Source: Shewanella seohaensis
GTDB lineage: Bacteria > Pseudomonadota > Gammaproteobacteria > Enterobacterales > Shewanellaceae
NCBI RefSeq assembly: GCF_025449215.1
Contig: NZ_CP104900.1
Span: forward strand, 3,038,001-3,102,000
Direction of reading: 5' to 3'
DNA: 64,000 nucleotides
The translations under genes and the position numbers were made by a program. Below the pieces are notes generated by a model. The model made no database searches. It was not told the origin of the DNA and was given only the letters and a program-made list of their open reading frames with translations. This document shows positions 1 to 8,630 of this stretch, in pieces. The first letter of the stretch is position 1, and every line of letters begins with the position of its first letter.

Positions 1-326
1 TTCGCAAAGATAGCAGTAAGAGTCCATATGCATCACGTTTGCCCCCTCACGAAACCAGGAACGATATTCCTCATAACGGCCAAAGGGCGCTAACACTCTG
101 GCGGCAATGGCGCCGGTTTCTTCCTGCAATTCGCGGATAAGTCCAACTTCGATACTCTCGCCCTTATCCACCCCACCGCCAGGCAAACCATAATCGCGAT
201 ATTTCTGGGTATAGAGCAGCAAAATATCTTCCCCGACAACACTATGGCACGGGCGGCTTGGCGATAAAAAATCTTCGCCTGTTTAAGATTGAGATTGGCA
301 GCTTGGGTGGACTTCAATAAACGCAT
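1..326 (-). CDS. Nudix hydrolase, C-terminally cut by window edge, frameshifted
   Basis: The reverse strand encodes an N-terminus beginning MRLLKSTQAANLNLKQAK. After a one-base shift it continues as GEDILLLYTQKYRDYGLPGG, then a Nudix box (GGGVDKGE followed by RELQEETGA). The Nudix box binds metal and hydrolyses nucleoside-diphosphate-linked substrates; the substrate here cannot be told. The frame breaks in the C4 run at 231-234, where one more base restores a continuous protein. The C-terminus lies outside the window. The start at 326 matches the usual start of this short Nudix family as I recall it. Confidence 0.75.
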
Positions 327-440
327 AATAAAACTCAAGATTAATGGCCTATTAGCATAAACCAACTCGGTGGATTTACAGAGCAAAACCGTTTTAACGC
401 CAAGATGTAGCGCTCAATGGGCGCATGTTGGCCTATGAGG

Positions 441-1286
441 TTAACAATTCAGTTGCTGCAAAATGTGCTGATAGGCCGCCACAATTTGGGGTTTGTTGGG
501 CATGCGATGCTCAGGAATACGCTGATAATGGCCGATGGTTTGGTCAAGATAACGCTTGGCCTGACGGGTTTTATCTGCATCTAACCCTTGCCACATGATT
601 GAGCCCGTCGCACTTAAGGGCACAGCTTCAGTTGTTTTTGAGCTGGCATTCGTCTTTGATCTAGCATTTGCCTGCGTTAAATGCAGTATCTCGTAGAAAC
701 GTTGGTTTTCTTCGAGTAAATATTCCTCTTTAAGGGATAAGCCCAATTCCGCCAACGCGCTGCGCACATGGTAATTATGATGCACGGGACACAAAATAAA
801 TTCGAGCTGGCAGGCGCCTTGACTAAGGTCATGATTGCTCGAATCATTTCCACTGTGAGCATTACTTTGACTTTGCTGATTCGCCACAATGCTGCGAACC
901 AATTCAACCAATAACTCACCACCGACACCCGCAATAATCACTAAGTGCTTGGCTTGCTTGCCGTATTGCGCCAGTGGCAAGGCCGCCACATCGAGGCAAT
1001 GCACTTGCCATTCACTTTGGGCATGGGTGGTTTGCTCAGTTGCGGTTTGCTCAGTTGCATTTTGAGGGTTTGAGATAGGCAGCATAGGGAAAAACCTTGC
1101 TAACTCATGGCTGAGTTGCTGCATCAAGGGCGCGACACAATCGACAAAATGTACCTTAGGTGCGGCATTTCTTTGCAGTAACAACATGCCGAGTAAACCA
1201 TGATCGCAGCAGCAGTCCCAGATATGATCGTATCCAGGCCCCACCATTCGATTGATCTGCTGTAATCGCTGACTGATTTTCACCAC
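441..1286 (-). CDS. trmK: TrmK-like tRNA (adenine-N1) methyltransferase, COG2384/DUF633 type
   Basis: A 281-residue class I SAM-dependent methyltransferase. An N-terminal helix precedes the SAM-binding motif around residues 23-33 (WDCCCDHGLLG), and an IAGVGGELLVELV strand lies near residue 120, matching the ISGMGG signature of TrmK proteins. The family methylates N1 of adenosine 22 in some bacterial tRNAs. Most of the characterised work is on Gram-positive enzymes, so the exact target in this organism is inferred. A polar, repetitive stretch (TEQTATEQT and an SQSNAHSGND-type loop) is inserted in the middle. It is divergent from the GH97 gene. Confidence 0.7.
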   Translation of the reverse strand: MVKISQRLQQINRMVGPGYDHIWDCCCDHGLLGMLLLQRNAAPKVHFVDCVAPLMQQLSHELARFFPMLPISNPQNATEQTATEQTTHAQSEWQVHCLDVAALPLAQYGKQAKHLVIIAGVGGELLVELVRSIVANQQSQSNAHSGNDSSNHDLSQGACQLEFILCPVHHNYHVRSALAELGLSLKEEYLLEENQRFYEILHLTQANARSKTNASSKTTEAVPLSATGSIMWQGLDADKTRQAKRYLDQTIGHYQRIPEHRMPNKPQIVAAYQHILQQLNC

Positions 1287-1323
1287 TCACTCCCCAACGC
1301 GTTGATATCGCTGCCCATATCGG

Positions 1324-1353
1324 CTTAAGTCTTAAGCCCCTTAAGCCCTTAAG
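1324..1353. repeat. Four CTTAAG palindromes in 30 bp
   Basis: CTTAAG occurs at 1324-1329, 1331-1336, 1340-1345 and 1348-1353 in the divergent intergenic region between the TrmK-like gene and the GH97 gene. No function is known. It could be a local slippage product or a protein-binding cluster. Confidence 0.5.
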
Positions 1354-1457
1354 CACAATAAGAAAGCCAAGAAAGTCGCGCATTCTACCCGAGTCAGCAG
1401 TTAAAACCCATCTCTTTACGCCTTGCGTTCGGCCTGCCGCCAACCCGCTCGCTATGG

Positions 1458-1475
1458 TGAATACGTATGCAAAGC
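1458..1475 (+). promoter_or_regulatory. Candidate LacI-family (MalR-like) operator
   Basis: TGAATACGTATGCAAAGC contains the CG-centred palindrome ATACGTAT at 1461-1468. It lies about 75 bp upstream of the GH97 start. The same 12-mer, TGAATACGTATG, occurs at 8255-8266 upstream of the MFS transporter. A CG-centred palindrome is typical of LacI-family operators. No regulator gene of that family lies in the window, so assignment to MalR is inference. Confidence 0.4.
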
Positions 1476-1545
1476 ATTGCGAGCAAAAAGCCATCGCCAC
1501 TAGTATGCATTGACCCATATACACTATAAAAACAAGGATCAGGGA

Positions 1546-3656
1546 ATGTTCAGCAATCCTCTTACCCACGCACGCCACATCAACTCGCCAACGCCAAATC
1601 GCCGCCCTTGGACCGCCAGCCTATTCACGCCTAGCTTGCTCGCACTCAGCATTGGCAGCCTGCTCAGCACCAGTGCCACAGCACAGACCCTCAACCTGAG
1701 CTCCCCCGATAAGCAAATCGTCTTGAGTCTGAGTGATGATACGGGCCGTCCCGAATACCAAGTCCATTTTCATGGCAAATCGATTATCGAACCGAGCCGC
1801 TTAGGGTTAGTCTTTGCCTCATTGGGCGAATTAGGCCAAGGTCTACGCATTAAATCGAGCCACACCGCCAGCGCCGATGAAAAATGGCAGCAACCTTGGG
1901 GTGAACAAGAGTGGATAAAGGATCAACACAATCAACTGAGCGTGGTATTAACCGACGGTAAAATCGACTTAAACCTCGAGTTTAAAGCCTTTGACGATGG
2001 CATCGGCTTTCGTTATCACTTAGCGCCCCAAAACGCACTGCCGACCAATACGCCACTTGCCATTACCGATGAGCTCACCGAATTTAATATTGGCCAAAGT
2101 GATAAGGCCACCGCTTGGTGGATCCCTTCTCGGGGATGGAACCGCTACGAATATCTGTATCGCACCAGCGCGCTCAATCAGGTCGACCGAGCCCACACCC
2201 CTTTTACCTTTAAACTGGTCGATGGCACCCATTTAAGCATTCACGAGGCGGCGTTAGTAGATTTTGCCTCGATGACCCTAGATCAGCAGCGTGATGGCAA
2301 GCTCAAGGCCGATCTTACTCCTTGGTCAGATGGTATTCGGGTTAAAACCCAAGCGGGCTTTTATACCCCATGGCGCACGATTCAAATCGCCGACAAGGCC
2401 ACGGGACTGCTTAATTCTCACCTTATACTCAACCTGAATGAACCCAATAAACTGGGGGATGTCTCTTGGGTTAAACCGGGCAAATATGTCGGCATTTGGT
2501 GGGGGATGCACCTCAATGAAAACACTTGGGGCTCGGGCCCAACACACGGCGCAACCACCAGCGAAACAGAGCGCTATATGGATTTCGCCGCCAAGTACCA
2601 GTTTGATGGCGTCTTGGTCGAAGGCTGGAACCAAGGTTGGGATGGCGATTGGTTCCATAATGGCGACCAATTCAGTTTTACCAAGGCCTATGATGATTTC
2701 GATTTACCCGCCATTACCGCCTACGGCGCGAAAAAGGCGTGCGCCTGATTGGTCACCATGAGACCGCAGGCTCAGTGACCCATTACCGTAATCAAATGGA
2801 TGATGCCTTCGCCCTGTATGAAAAACATGGCGTGACCCAAGTCAAAACCGGTTATGTGGCTGACGGCGGACAAATCAAACGCATCGATGAAAATGGCATC
2901 ACCCGTCACGAATGGCACGATGGACAGTTTATGGTCGGTGAATATCTGCACAGTGTCACCGAAGCCGCAAAGCACCATATCAGCATCAACAGCCATGAGC
3001 CAATTAAAGATACCGGACTTCGCCGCACCTATCCGAACTGGCTTGCCCGCGAAGGCGCACGCGGACAGGAATACAATGCCTGGGGCAGCCCACCAAATAA
3101 CCCAGAACACACTGCCATGCTGCCCTTTACCCGCATGCTGGCAGGGCCAATGGACTTTACCCCAGGGATTTTTGACTTAGCGCCTAAGGGTTTAGATACC
3201 GAAAACCGTGTGCAAACCACTTTGATGAAGCAGCTCGCCCTGTATGTGGTGCTCTATAGCCCAATCCAAATGGCCGCCGACTTGCCGCGCAATTACCAAA
3301 AACATCTAGATGCTTTCCAGTTTATCCGCAATGTACCAACAGACTGGTATCAAAGTATCGCACTGGCTGGCGAAGTGGGTGATTATGTGGTGTTTGCCCG
3401 TCAGGCCAAGGATCAACAGGATTGGTACTTAGGCGCGCTGACTGATGAAAATGCCCGTCAGGTTAAGGTCAAACTGGATTTCCTCGACCCAAATAAACGC
3501 TATCAAGCCCAGATTTATCGCGATGGTGCAAAAGCCGATTGGAAAACCAATCCCTATGATTATGTAATTGAAACCAAAGAGGTTAGCGCCAAGGATAGCC
3601 TGACATTACAGCTAGCCAACAGTGGCGGCACAGCGATCCGTTTTAAAGCGCTGTAA
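1546..3656 (+). CDS. GH97 alpha-glucosidase (SusB-like), frameshifted
   Basis: This is a secreted or periplasmic retaining/inverting-type GH97 glycosidase that would release glucose from maltodextrins. The start at 1546 is preceded by AAGGA; an export signal ends near STSATAQ. An N-terminal beta-sandwich (LNLSSPDKQIVLSLSDD) leads to the catalytic barrel with GIWWGMHLNENTWGSG, LVEGWNQGWDGDWF, HEPIKDTGLRRTYPN and REGARGQEYNAWG, all typical of the family. The frame breaks in the A5 run at 2731-2735; a sixth A joins YGAKK to GVRLIGHHETAGS. The joined protein is about 703 residues, close to the usual GH97 length. It probably works with the MFS transporter and GH15 enzyme downstream. Confidence 0.88.
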
Positions 3657-3693
3657 CGACAAGCACTAACATGAACGCTTAAAAAACCCGAGC

Positions 3694-3730
3694 AATAGTC
3701 ACCGAGAAGCCCTTCTTGGTGACTATTTTT
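3694..3730 (+). terminator. Rho-independent terminator after GH97 gene
   Basis: A stem of AATAGTCACC (3694-3703) pairs with GGTGACTATT (3718-3727). The loop can pair further and a T-tract follows. It lies 38 bp after the GH97 stop codon. Confidence 0.8.
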
Positions 3731-3941
3731 ATTATTGAGCCACTTCGTTACTTACTAAAGTTACTTGTTTAAGCTACTTTGTTTAAGTTCCTTTATTTTA
3801 GTCACTTAGTTTGCGTTACAGCGCCTAACAACCGTTGGCGGATTGCATGTGAGCTGTACCATTGCCCTCCACTACTGAGTCACACGCGACACGGATGCAA
3901 ATTGCATTAAGTTAGCTTAAGCTAAACTCCCCCAATGCTTA

Positions 3942-4826
3942 ATGGTGACGACCTTGCGATACACGGCTAATGAACTCGAAATGCGCAGTTTTAAGCGTTT
4001 CGAGACCCAATTTGCCCACTTAGGCTTTAATCATTTTCAAGCCATTGCCCCACTGCGCCCTTGGGTGCAGCGTTATTTTCATTTGCATGTCGCAGCGGAT
4101 TTACCACAGCCAATCGAACAATGCTTCTATCCTGACGGCGGCACAAGCCTGCATTTCTATTTACCATCACCCGGCACTGGCGATACGCCTTTAGCGTATT
4201 TTTACTCGGGGCAGCAGCGTCATTATCACAGCTTCGCACCGGGTACCGAGCAAATTACGGTGCGTTTTCAGCCCGGTGGCGCATTCCATTTATTGGGTGT
4301 TGAGCTTGCCGCTATTCGCGCCAATACGACAGCAAACGTTATCGATGTGACCCAGTGGCCCATCGTGGGTTTAACGGCGCTCTTATACCAACTCGTCGAC
4401 ACACCACAGCCCTGCGAGCGTATCGCCCTCGTGGAACACTGGCTATTGCAACGAGCGAAGCAATTAGACTTAAGCTTATCGACGCGAATGAGTCTAGTCC
4501 CCGCAACCTTGCCTCGACTCATCCACACCCAAGCCAATTTAGACACGTTTTACGAGCAACTCCCCATGAGTCGGCGCCAATTTGAACGTAAATTTAAGCA
4601 GGAAACGGGTTTATCACCCGCGCAATTATTGCAGCTGAATCGAGTCAAAATCGCCCGCAACTTATTGAGCCAATCGCCATCCCTTAGCCTAGCGCAGGTG
4701 GCCTTCGATTGTGGATTTTACGATCAAGCCCACCTACACCAGCATTTTTTGCGGGTAATGCAGCAAACACCGGGGCAATATAAAAAACGCAAGATGTCGC
4801 AAATCTCCAATAAAACGCCCGATTAA
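3942..4826 (+). CDS. AraC-family transcriptional regulator
   Basis: A 294-residue regulator with a C-terminal AraC helix-turn-helix domain. The segment from SRRQFERKFKQETGLSPAQ to LAQVAFDCGFYDQAHLHQHF contains both helix-turn-helix units. The N-terminal part (FYPDGGTSLHFYL, VRFQPGGAFHLLG) resembles the DUF6597 sensor domain of this regulator class. An in-frame ATG at 3981 is an alternative start. The AhpD-like gene begins 36 bp downstream on the same strand and is the likely operon partner. Confidence 0.85.
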   Translation: MVTTLRYTANELEMRSFKRFETQFAHLGFNHFQAIAPLRPWVQRYFHLHVAADLPQPIEQCFYPDGGTSLHFYLPSPGTGDTPLAYFYSGQQRHYHSFAPGTEQITVRFQPGGAFHLLGVELAAIRANTTANVIDVTQWPIVGLTALLYQLVDTPQPCERIALVEHWLLQRAKQLDLSLSTRMSLVPATLPRLIHTQANLDTFYEQLPMSRRQFERKFKQETGLSPAQLLQLNRVKIARNLLSQSPSLSLAQVAFDCGFYDQAHLHQHFLRVMQQTPGQYKKRKMSQISNKTPD

Positions 4827-4862
4827 GCCCTTAGATTGAAGCCTCAACTTACAGGAGGCTTT

Positions 4863-5312
4863 ATGTCTGAACGAATTGCACGCCAACAGATTTACCAACT
4901 CCAACCCGAACTCGCCAAAGCACTCATTAGCCTAGATAAAGCGGCGGCTGACTCGGCGTTTTCACCATTATTGGTACATTTAGTTAAGCTTAGGGCATCG
5001 CAGCTCAATGGCTGCGCGTTTTGTCAGCGAATGCACGCCGAGGAAGCCAGAAGTGACGGTGAAACCCAGCGACGTTTAGATTTACTGGCCGCTTGGCACG
5101 AAGTCGATGATCTCTTTGCTCCACGGGAGCAAGCGGCGCTGCGCTGGACCGAAACCTTAACCCGCGTCGCCCAATCGCCGGTGTACGACAGTGAATATGC
5201 TGCGCTCGCCGAGCATTATTCTGAGAAGGAGATTGTGGATCTCACCAGCCTCATCATTGCCATTAATGGTTGGAACCGCATCGCGATCGCCTTCCATTTA
5301 CAACCCATCTAG
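4863..5312 (+). CDS. AhpD-like carboxymuconolactone decarboxylase-family protein
   Basis: The 149-residue protein starts at 4863, with a strong AGGAGG at 4853-4858. It carries the alkylhydroperoxidase AhpD-core signature: helix LVHLVKLRASQLNGCAFC with a CxxC pair (CAFC) followed by HAEEAR. Family members act as peroxidases or as redox-linked enzymes of unknown substrate. The AraC gene just upstream suggests co-regulation. The C-terminal ALAEHYSEKEIVDLTSLI segment is typical of the YnjA/AhpD-like subgroup. Confidence 0.85.
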   Translation: MSERIARQQIYQLQPELAKALISLDKAAADSAFSPLLVHLVKLRASQLNGCAFCQRMHAEEARSDGETQRRLDLLAAWHEVDDLFAPREQAALRWTETLTRVAQSPVYDSEYAALAEHYSEKEIVDLTSLIIAINGWNRIAIAFHLQPI

Positions 5313-5335
5313 TGGCAGATAAATCGACAAATAAA

Positions 5336-5359
5336 CAGGGCACCGAATCGGGTGCCCTG
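5336..5359. terminator. Bidirectional terminator hairpin
   Basis: CAGGGCACC (5336-5344) pairs with GGTGCCCTG (5351-5359) between two convergent genes. Read on the minus strand the stem is followed by TTTATTT, so it mainly serves the methyltransferase gene side. Confidence 0.6.
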
Positions 5360-5380
5360 CTTGTTGATATCACTGTGTCG

Positions 5381-6388
5381 TTAGTTTAAGGTCAACGCGA
5401 CAATTTTAAGTGGATGATTATCATCGAATGACGGGAAATCCTCATGGGGATCGAGCCAAGTGTGCTCAGTCACACCTCGGCCTTGTTTTTCAACGCAGCG
5501 TACTAGGCTGTCAAACCAATCTTGTCGGTCTACTTTGGCGACATTATTGCAACACACGATTGTGCCACCGGCCCTAGTTGATAATAAGGCGGGTTTAAAT
5601 AACCCTTGGTAATCATTAACTAAATCGACAATTCCGAAGGCACTTTTGGCATAACGAGGAGGATCGAGGAACACCAGATCAAACTGGGTTTGCGGCAATT
5701 TAGGGTAACTCGGCAATTTTTGATTGCGACGTCCGCCCACATTTAAACCTGCTAATTGGCGCAGGGCCGGAAACGCATCGCTCTGCACAAATTCACATAC
5801 CTCTGACACTTGGTTTAACTCGGCATTGGTTCGCCCAGCGGCGAGTGCAAAGGAGGAAAAGTCAACATTCACAACCCGTTCTGCACCGCCCATCGCAGCT
5901 GCGGTTCCAATACCACAGGTATAAGAAAACAAATTCAGCACGGTTTTATCTTGGCTGTGTGCCCGCACATATTCACGACCAATACGCATATCAAGAAATA
6001 GCAGCGGATCCTGTCCTTCGTGGCGCAGCTTAGTGGTGAATTTGATCCCATTTTCCTGCATCACCAACTCCGCACAGGCAATATCATCCAGCTCAGGGCT
6101 TAATGCATTGAGCACGCGGGAATGACCAGCGGAGCGATCGTTATACACCACAGGCAGAGCCACTTCTTGGGTGAGCACTTCCACAATTTCAGCTAATTCC
6201 GCAGCGGTTAAGGTTTGGTGAAAACTCTGCACTAACCAATTATCGCCGTAGCGATCGACATTCAAGCCACTGACACCTTCGACTGTGCCATGGAATACCC
6301 GAAAACAATCGGTATGGTCTTGTTCTGCTTGCAGTAAAAAATCATGGCGCTTGGCCAGAGCCGTCGATAACAGCGTTTGAATAGACAT
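5381..6388 (-). CDS. Class I SAM-dependent methyltransferase, RlmI/RlmK-like
   Basis: A 335-residue protein resembling the catalytic half of the rRNA large-subunit methyltransferases. The region FHGTVEGVSGLNVDRYGDNWLVQSFHQ resembles the EEA/PUA-adjacent fold. FLDMRIGREYVRAHS and VLNLFSYTCGIGTAAAMGGAERVVNVD hold the SAM site, and FDLVFLDPPRYAKSAFG carries the DPPR catalytic motif. It probably modifies a base in 23S rRNA or another RNA. The exact position is not determinable here. No N-terminal PUA domain is seen. Confidence 0.8.
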   Translation of the reverse strand: MSIQTLLSTALAKRHDFLLQAEQDHTDCFRVFHGTVEGVSGLNVDRYGDNWLVQSFHQTLTAAELAEIVEVLTQEVALPVVYNDRSAGHSRVLNALSPELDDIACAELVMQENGIKFTTKLRHEGQDPLLFLDMRIGREYVRAHSQDKTVLNLFSYTCGIGTAAAMGGAERVVNVDFSSFALAAGRTNAELNQVSEVCEFVQSDAFPALRQLAGLNVGGRRNQKLPSYPKLPQTQFDLVFLDPPRYAKSAFGIVDLVNDYQGLFKPALLSTRAGGTIVCCNNVAKVDRQDWFDSLVRCVEKQGRGVTEHTWLDPHEDFPSFDDNHPLKIVALTLN

Positions 6389-6574
6389 AAAAAGTGGGAC
6401 TCATACAGCGGAAACCTGCGTAAGGTTTCGAGGGCAAAACGGCATAATACCAAACTAGGCCGCAGAATATCGGATAAATTCACCCTGCCTGTGCAAAAAA
6501 TAGCCTTTAGCATCTTGGCTCGCCGCGATTGTTAACCCGCCTTTTAGCTTTAGTCGTTACCGTTAAATGCATGC

Positions 6575-7456
6575 TCAGACTAATTTATACCTTCCGTTTC
6601 GATGCAATTCAGCGAGTCCACTTTGGATAAGGCTTAAGCAGGCAGAGGGATCTTCTAATGGCAGCAGATGTCCATATCGCTGATCTTCTAAAAACACTGT
6701 GTCTGGCGCTAGCTGTTGCCAGCGCTGCCAAGTCGCTTCAGAAAAGAAAACTGACGGTTTCCCTCGGATGGCGACGCAGGGAAGCTTTAGCTGTTGCAAT
6801 ATCGATAATACATTCGGCGGTTGAGTGTAATTATGCGCTTCCCACTGTTTAGGAAACTTCAACGTGAACTGTCCATCAGTGTTTTGATAAACCCCGAATT
6901 GGGCTAAGGCGGCAAACGCCTCATCATCAAAGCGTTTGTATAGCTTACTCATTTTGCAATATTCAAGAAAATGCTCACGGCTTTCCCACATATCGCGCTT
7001 CTTTAAGGTGTTTTTTGCGGGCGCAGTAAAATTCATTAGTGATTTAGGCATCAGTTTGGCAAACCAAGCGATAGAGCGCGATACCATTGCGGGTTCAATA
7101 AGGACCAATGCCTTAAACAAATCGGGTCTTTTGCTGGCGGCAAGAATAGTACTGGTTGCTCCCATCGAATGGCCTATTCCCACAATTGGCTCACTGCAAT
7201 GTTGTTCAATATGCGAGATCAAATCATCGGCATATAGCTGCCAATCTCGGCGCTTAGGCGGCAAACCAACATCGGGCCATGTCGGTCTTAACTCGAGTGC
7301 ACTCAGGCTGAATGCTTGCTGCAACTTTGCTAATAAGGGCGCATAAACACCCAATGGAAACCCATTCGCATGGTAAAAATGCGCACCTTCGCCAGAGTCA
7401 GAAAAGGTCTTAAAAACCTTTGCCTGTTGTAATTCATTGCCAATTTTATCCATCAA
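6575..7456 (-). CDS. Alpha/beta hydrolase
   Basis: A 293-residue alpha/beta-hydrolase fold protein. The oxyanion-hole region is FYHANGFPLGVYAPLL. The nucleophile elbow is GHSMGAT, with serine in the GxSxG motif, and the acid/His region is QRYGHLLPLEDP near the C-terminus. The substrate is unknown. It stands alone, with no obvious partner. Confidence 0.8.
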   Translation of the reverse strand: MMDKIGNELQQAKVFKTFSDSGEGAHFYHANGFPLGVYAPLLAKLQQAFSLSALELRPTWPDVGLPPKRRDWQLYADDLISHIEQHCSEPIVGIGHSMGATSTILAASKRPDLFKALVLIEPAMVSRSIAWFAKLMPKSLMNFTAPAKNTLKKRDMWESREHFLEYCKMSKLYKRFDDEAFAALAQFGVYQNTDGQFTLKFPKQWEAHNYTQPPNVLSILQQLKLPCVAIRGKPSVFFSEATWQRWQQLAPDTVFLEDQRYGHLLPLEDPSACLSLIQSGLAELHRNGRYKLV

Positions 7457-7587
7457 ATCCTACTTATTGCGTCCCGCTGTGCTAGTTAAGCGGGATGAAA
7501 TTACCAAATCTCAGCATTTGGCACCTCTCGCTAAAGCGACGAAATCTAGCCTGCCGATATCAGCCTCTATGACTGACTTAAAGGCCA

Positions 7588-7881
7588 TTAAATCACTTCA
7601 ATCAACGGCTCTAAACCAGCAGCGGCTCGAGTGGGGACAAACTCCACCACCTCAAATTCGGCCACCTCTTCGATATAGAAGGGGTCGAGTTTGACAATGG
7701 CTTCAAGCTCGGCGCGATTATCCGCTTTGGCAAGGATCACTCCGCCCGTGCGGGGTACCTTACGGCCAGAGGCGATAAAGGTACCCTTGGCATAATATTC
7801 ATCGAGATAGGCAATATGGGCCGCCAAATGAAGTTCCACATCGGCCAGCGGTTTTTTGTAGGTTAAGGTAATAACAAACAT
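7588..7881 (-). CDS. YciI-like protein
   Basis: The 97-residue protein starts at 7881 (MFVITLTYKKPL), preceded by AAGGAA on the minus strand. A longer reading frame upstream lacks a ribosome site. The domain is a ferredoxin-like YciI/DUF: HIAYLDEYYAKGTFIASGRKV, then GGVILAKADNR and DPFYIEEVAEFEVVEF. Family proteins are small and of unclear enzymatic role, related to muconolactone isomerase. Confidence 0.85.
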   Translation of the reverse strand: MFVITLTYKKPLADVELHLAAHIAYLDEYYAKGTFIASGRKVPRTGGVILAKADNRAELEAIVKLDPFYIEEVAEFEVVEFVPTRAAAGLEPLIEVI

Positions 7882-8253
7882 AGCGTTCCTTAAAGGCGTA
7901 ATAACAAGCCAGAATGAATACTCGATTGCTCTTGCCACACACGTCAATGGCGGCAAGTCGCCAATAGTCAGTAAAGTCTGGCGACATAGTGATGCATTAT
8001 GCGTTCGCTATCAATAGCCTATAAAGATGAGTCTGTTGATTAAACTGAAAGATGATCCATGTACTTACCCACTGATCTGAGTGGATTGAATGCATAGCCC
8101 CCATCACAGCGCGAGTGATCCATGGAGCAAGGTTCTGAACTCCCCCACCGATGTGAGAACTGGATAAATCGAGGGTTTAAACCCATCCACGCCTCACGTA
8201 AAATCCACACACTATTAGTTACAGGGCTGTTTCGATAGGGTTATCAAGGAATG

Positions 8254-8373
8254 ATGAATACGTATGTAAGCGGTTGTGCGTCAATCAGCGCTGCGGCTAC
8301 TATAAATTCGCTAGTTTCACCCTCTGCTTGTGGGGTTGAACACTGTGAGGTCGTTTCTGGTGGTTGCCTTTGA
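8254..8373 (+). CDS. Possible 39-residue leader/small ORF
   Basis: A short reading frame starts ATGAATACGTATG, overlapping the operator-like 12-mer, and ends in TGA at 8371-8373. It has four cysteines (ending EVVSGGCL). AAGGA lies at 8246-8250, so the spacing to the ATG is very short. A good terminator follows at 8445. It may be a leader peptide, the marker of a small RNA, or chance. No family is recognised. Confidence 0.25.
   Translation: MNTYVSGCASISAAATINSLVSPSACGVEHCEVVSGGCL
8255..8271 (+). promoter_or_regulatory. Candidate LacI-family (MalR-like) operator
   Basis: TGAATACGTATGTAAGC shares its first 12 bases exactly with the site at 1458 upstream of the GH97 gene. The CG-centred palindrome ATACGTAT is at 8258-8265. 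It is about 375 bp before the MFS transporter start. Confidence 0.4.
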
Positions 8374-8444
8374 GGATAGCTGTCAGGCTTAGGTTCTTTT
8401 CTGCTATTGAGCATTTGCATCATTGAGTATGAAAATGAATTTAT

Positions 8445-8487
8445 TGGCGAATATGCTTCTGAGGGAGAGGTATATTCGCCATTTTTT
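8445..8487 (+). terminator. Terminator/attenuator upstream of MFS transporter
   Basis: TGGCGAATAT (8445-8454) pairs perfectly with ATATTCGCCA (8472-8481), and six T residues follow (8482-8487). It lies about 145 bp before the MFS start, in the leader region. It therefore ends a separate small transcript or acts as an attenuator. Confidence 0.75.
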
Positions 8488-8630
8488 CACCCACACGGCC
8501 AAGCGCTGATGCACGTTTGGGAAGCTAGCACAACACGCGTAAAACTGAGCAAAGGCCATTGAATAGGCCACACATTATAACGATAAATGACTCAAGGCAG
8601 CCCCGCTGCCCGCTACTGAAGGGAAGTTGC

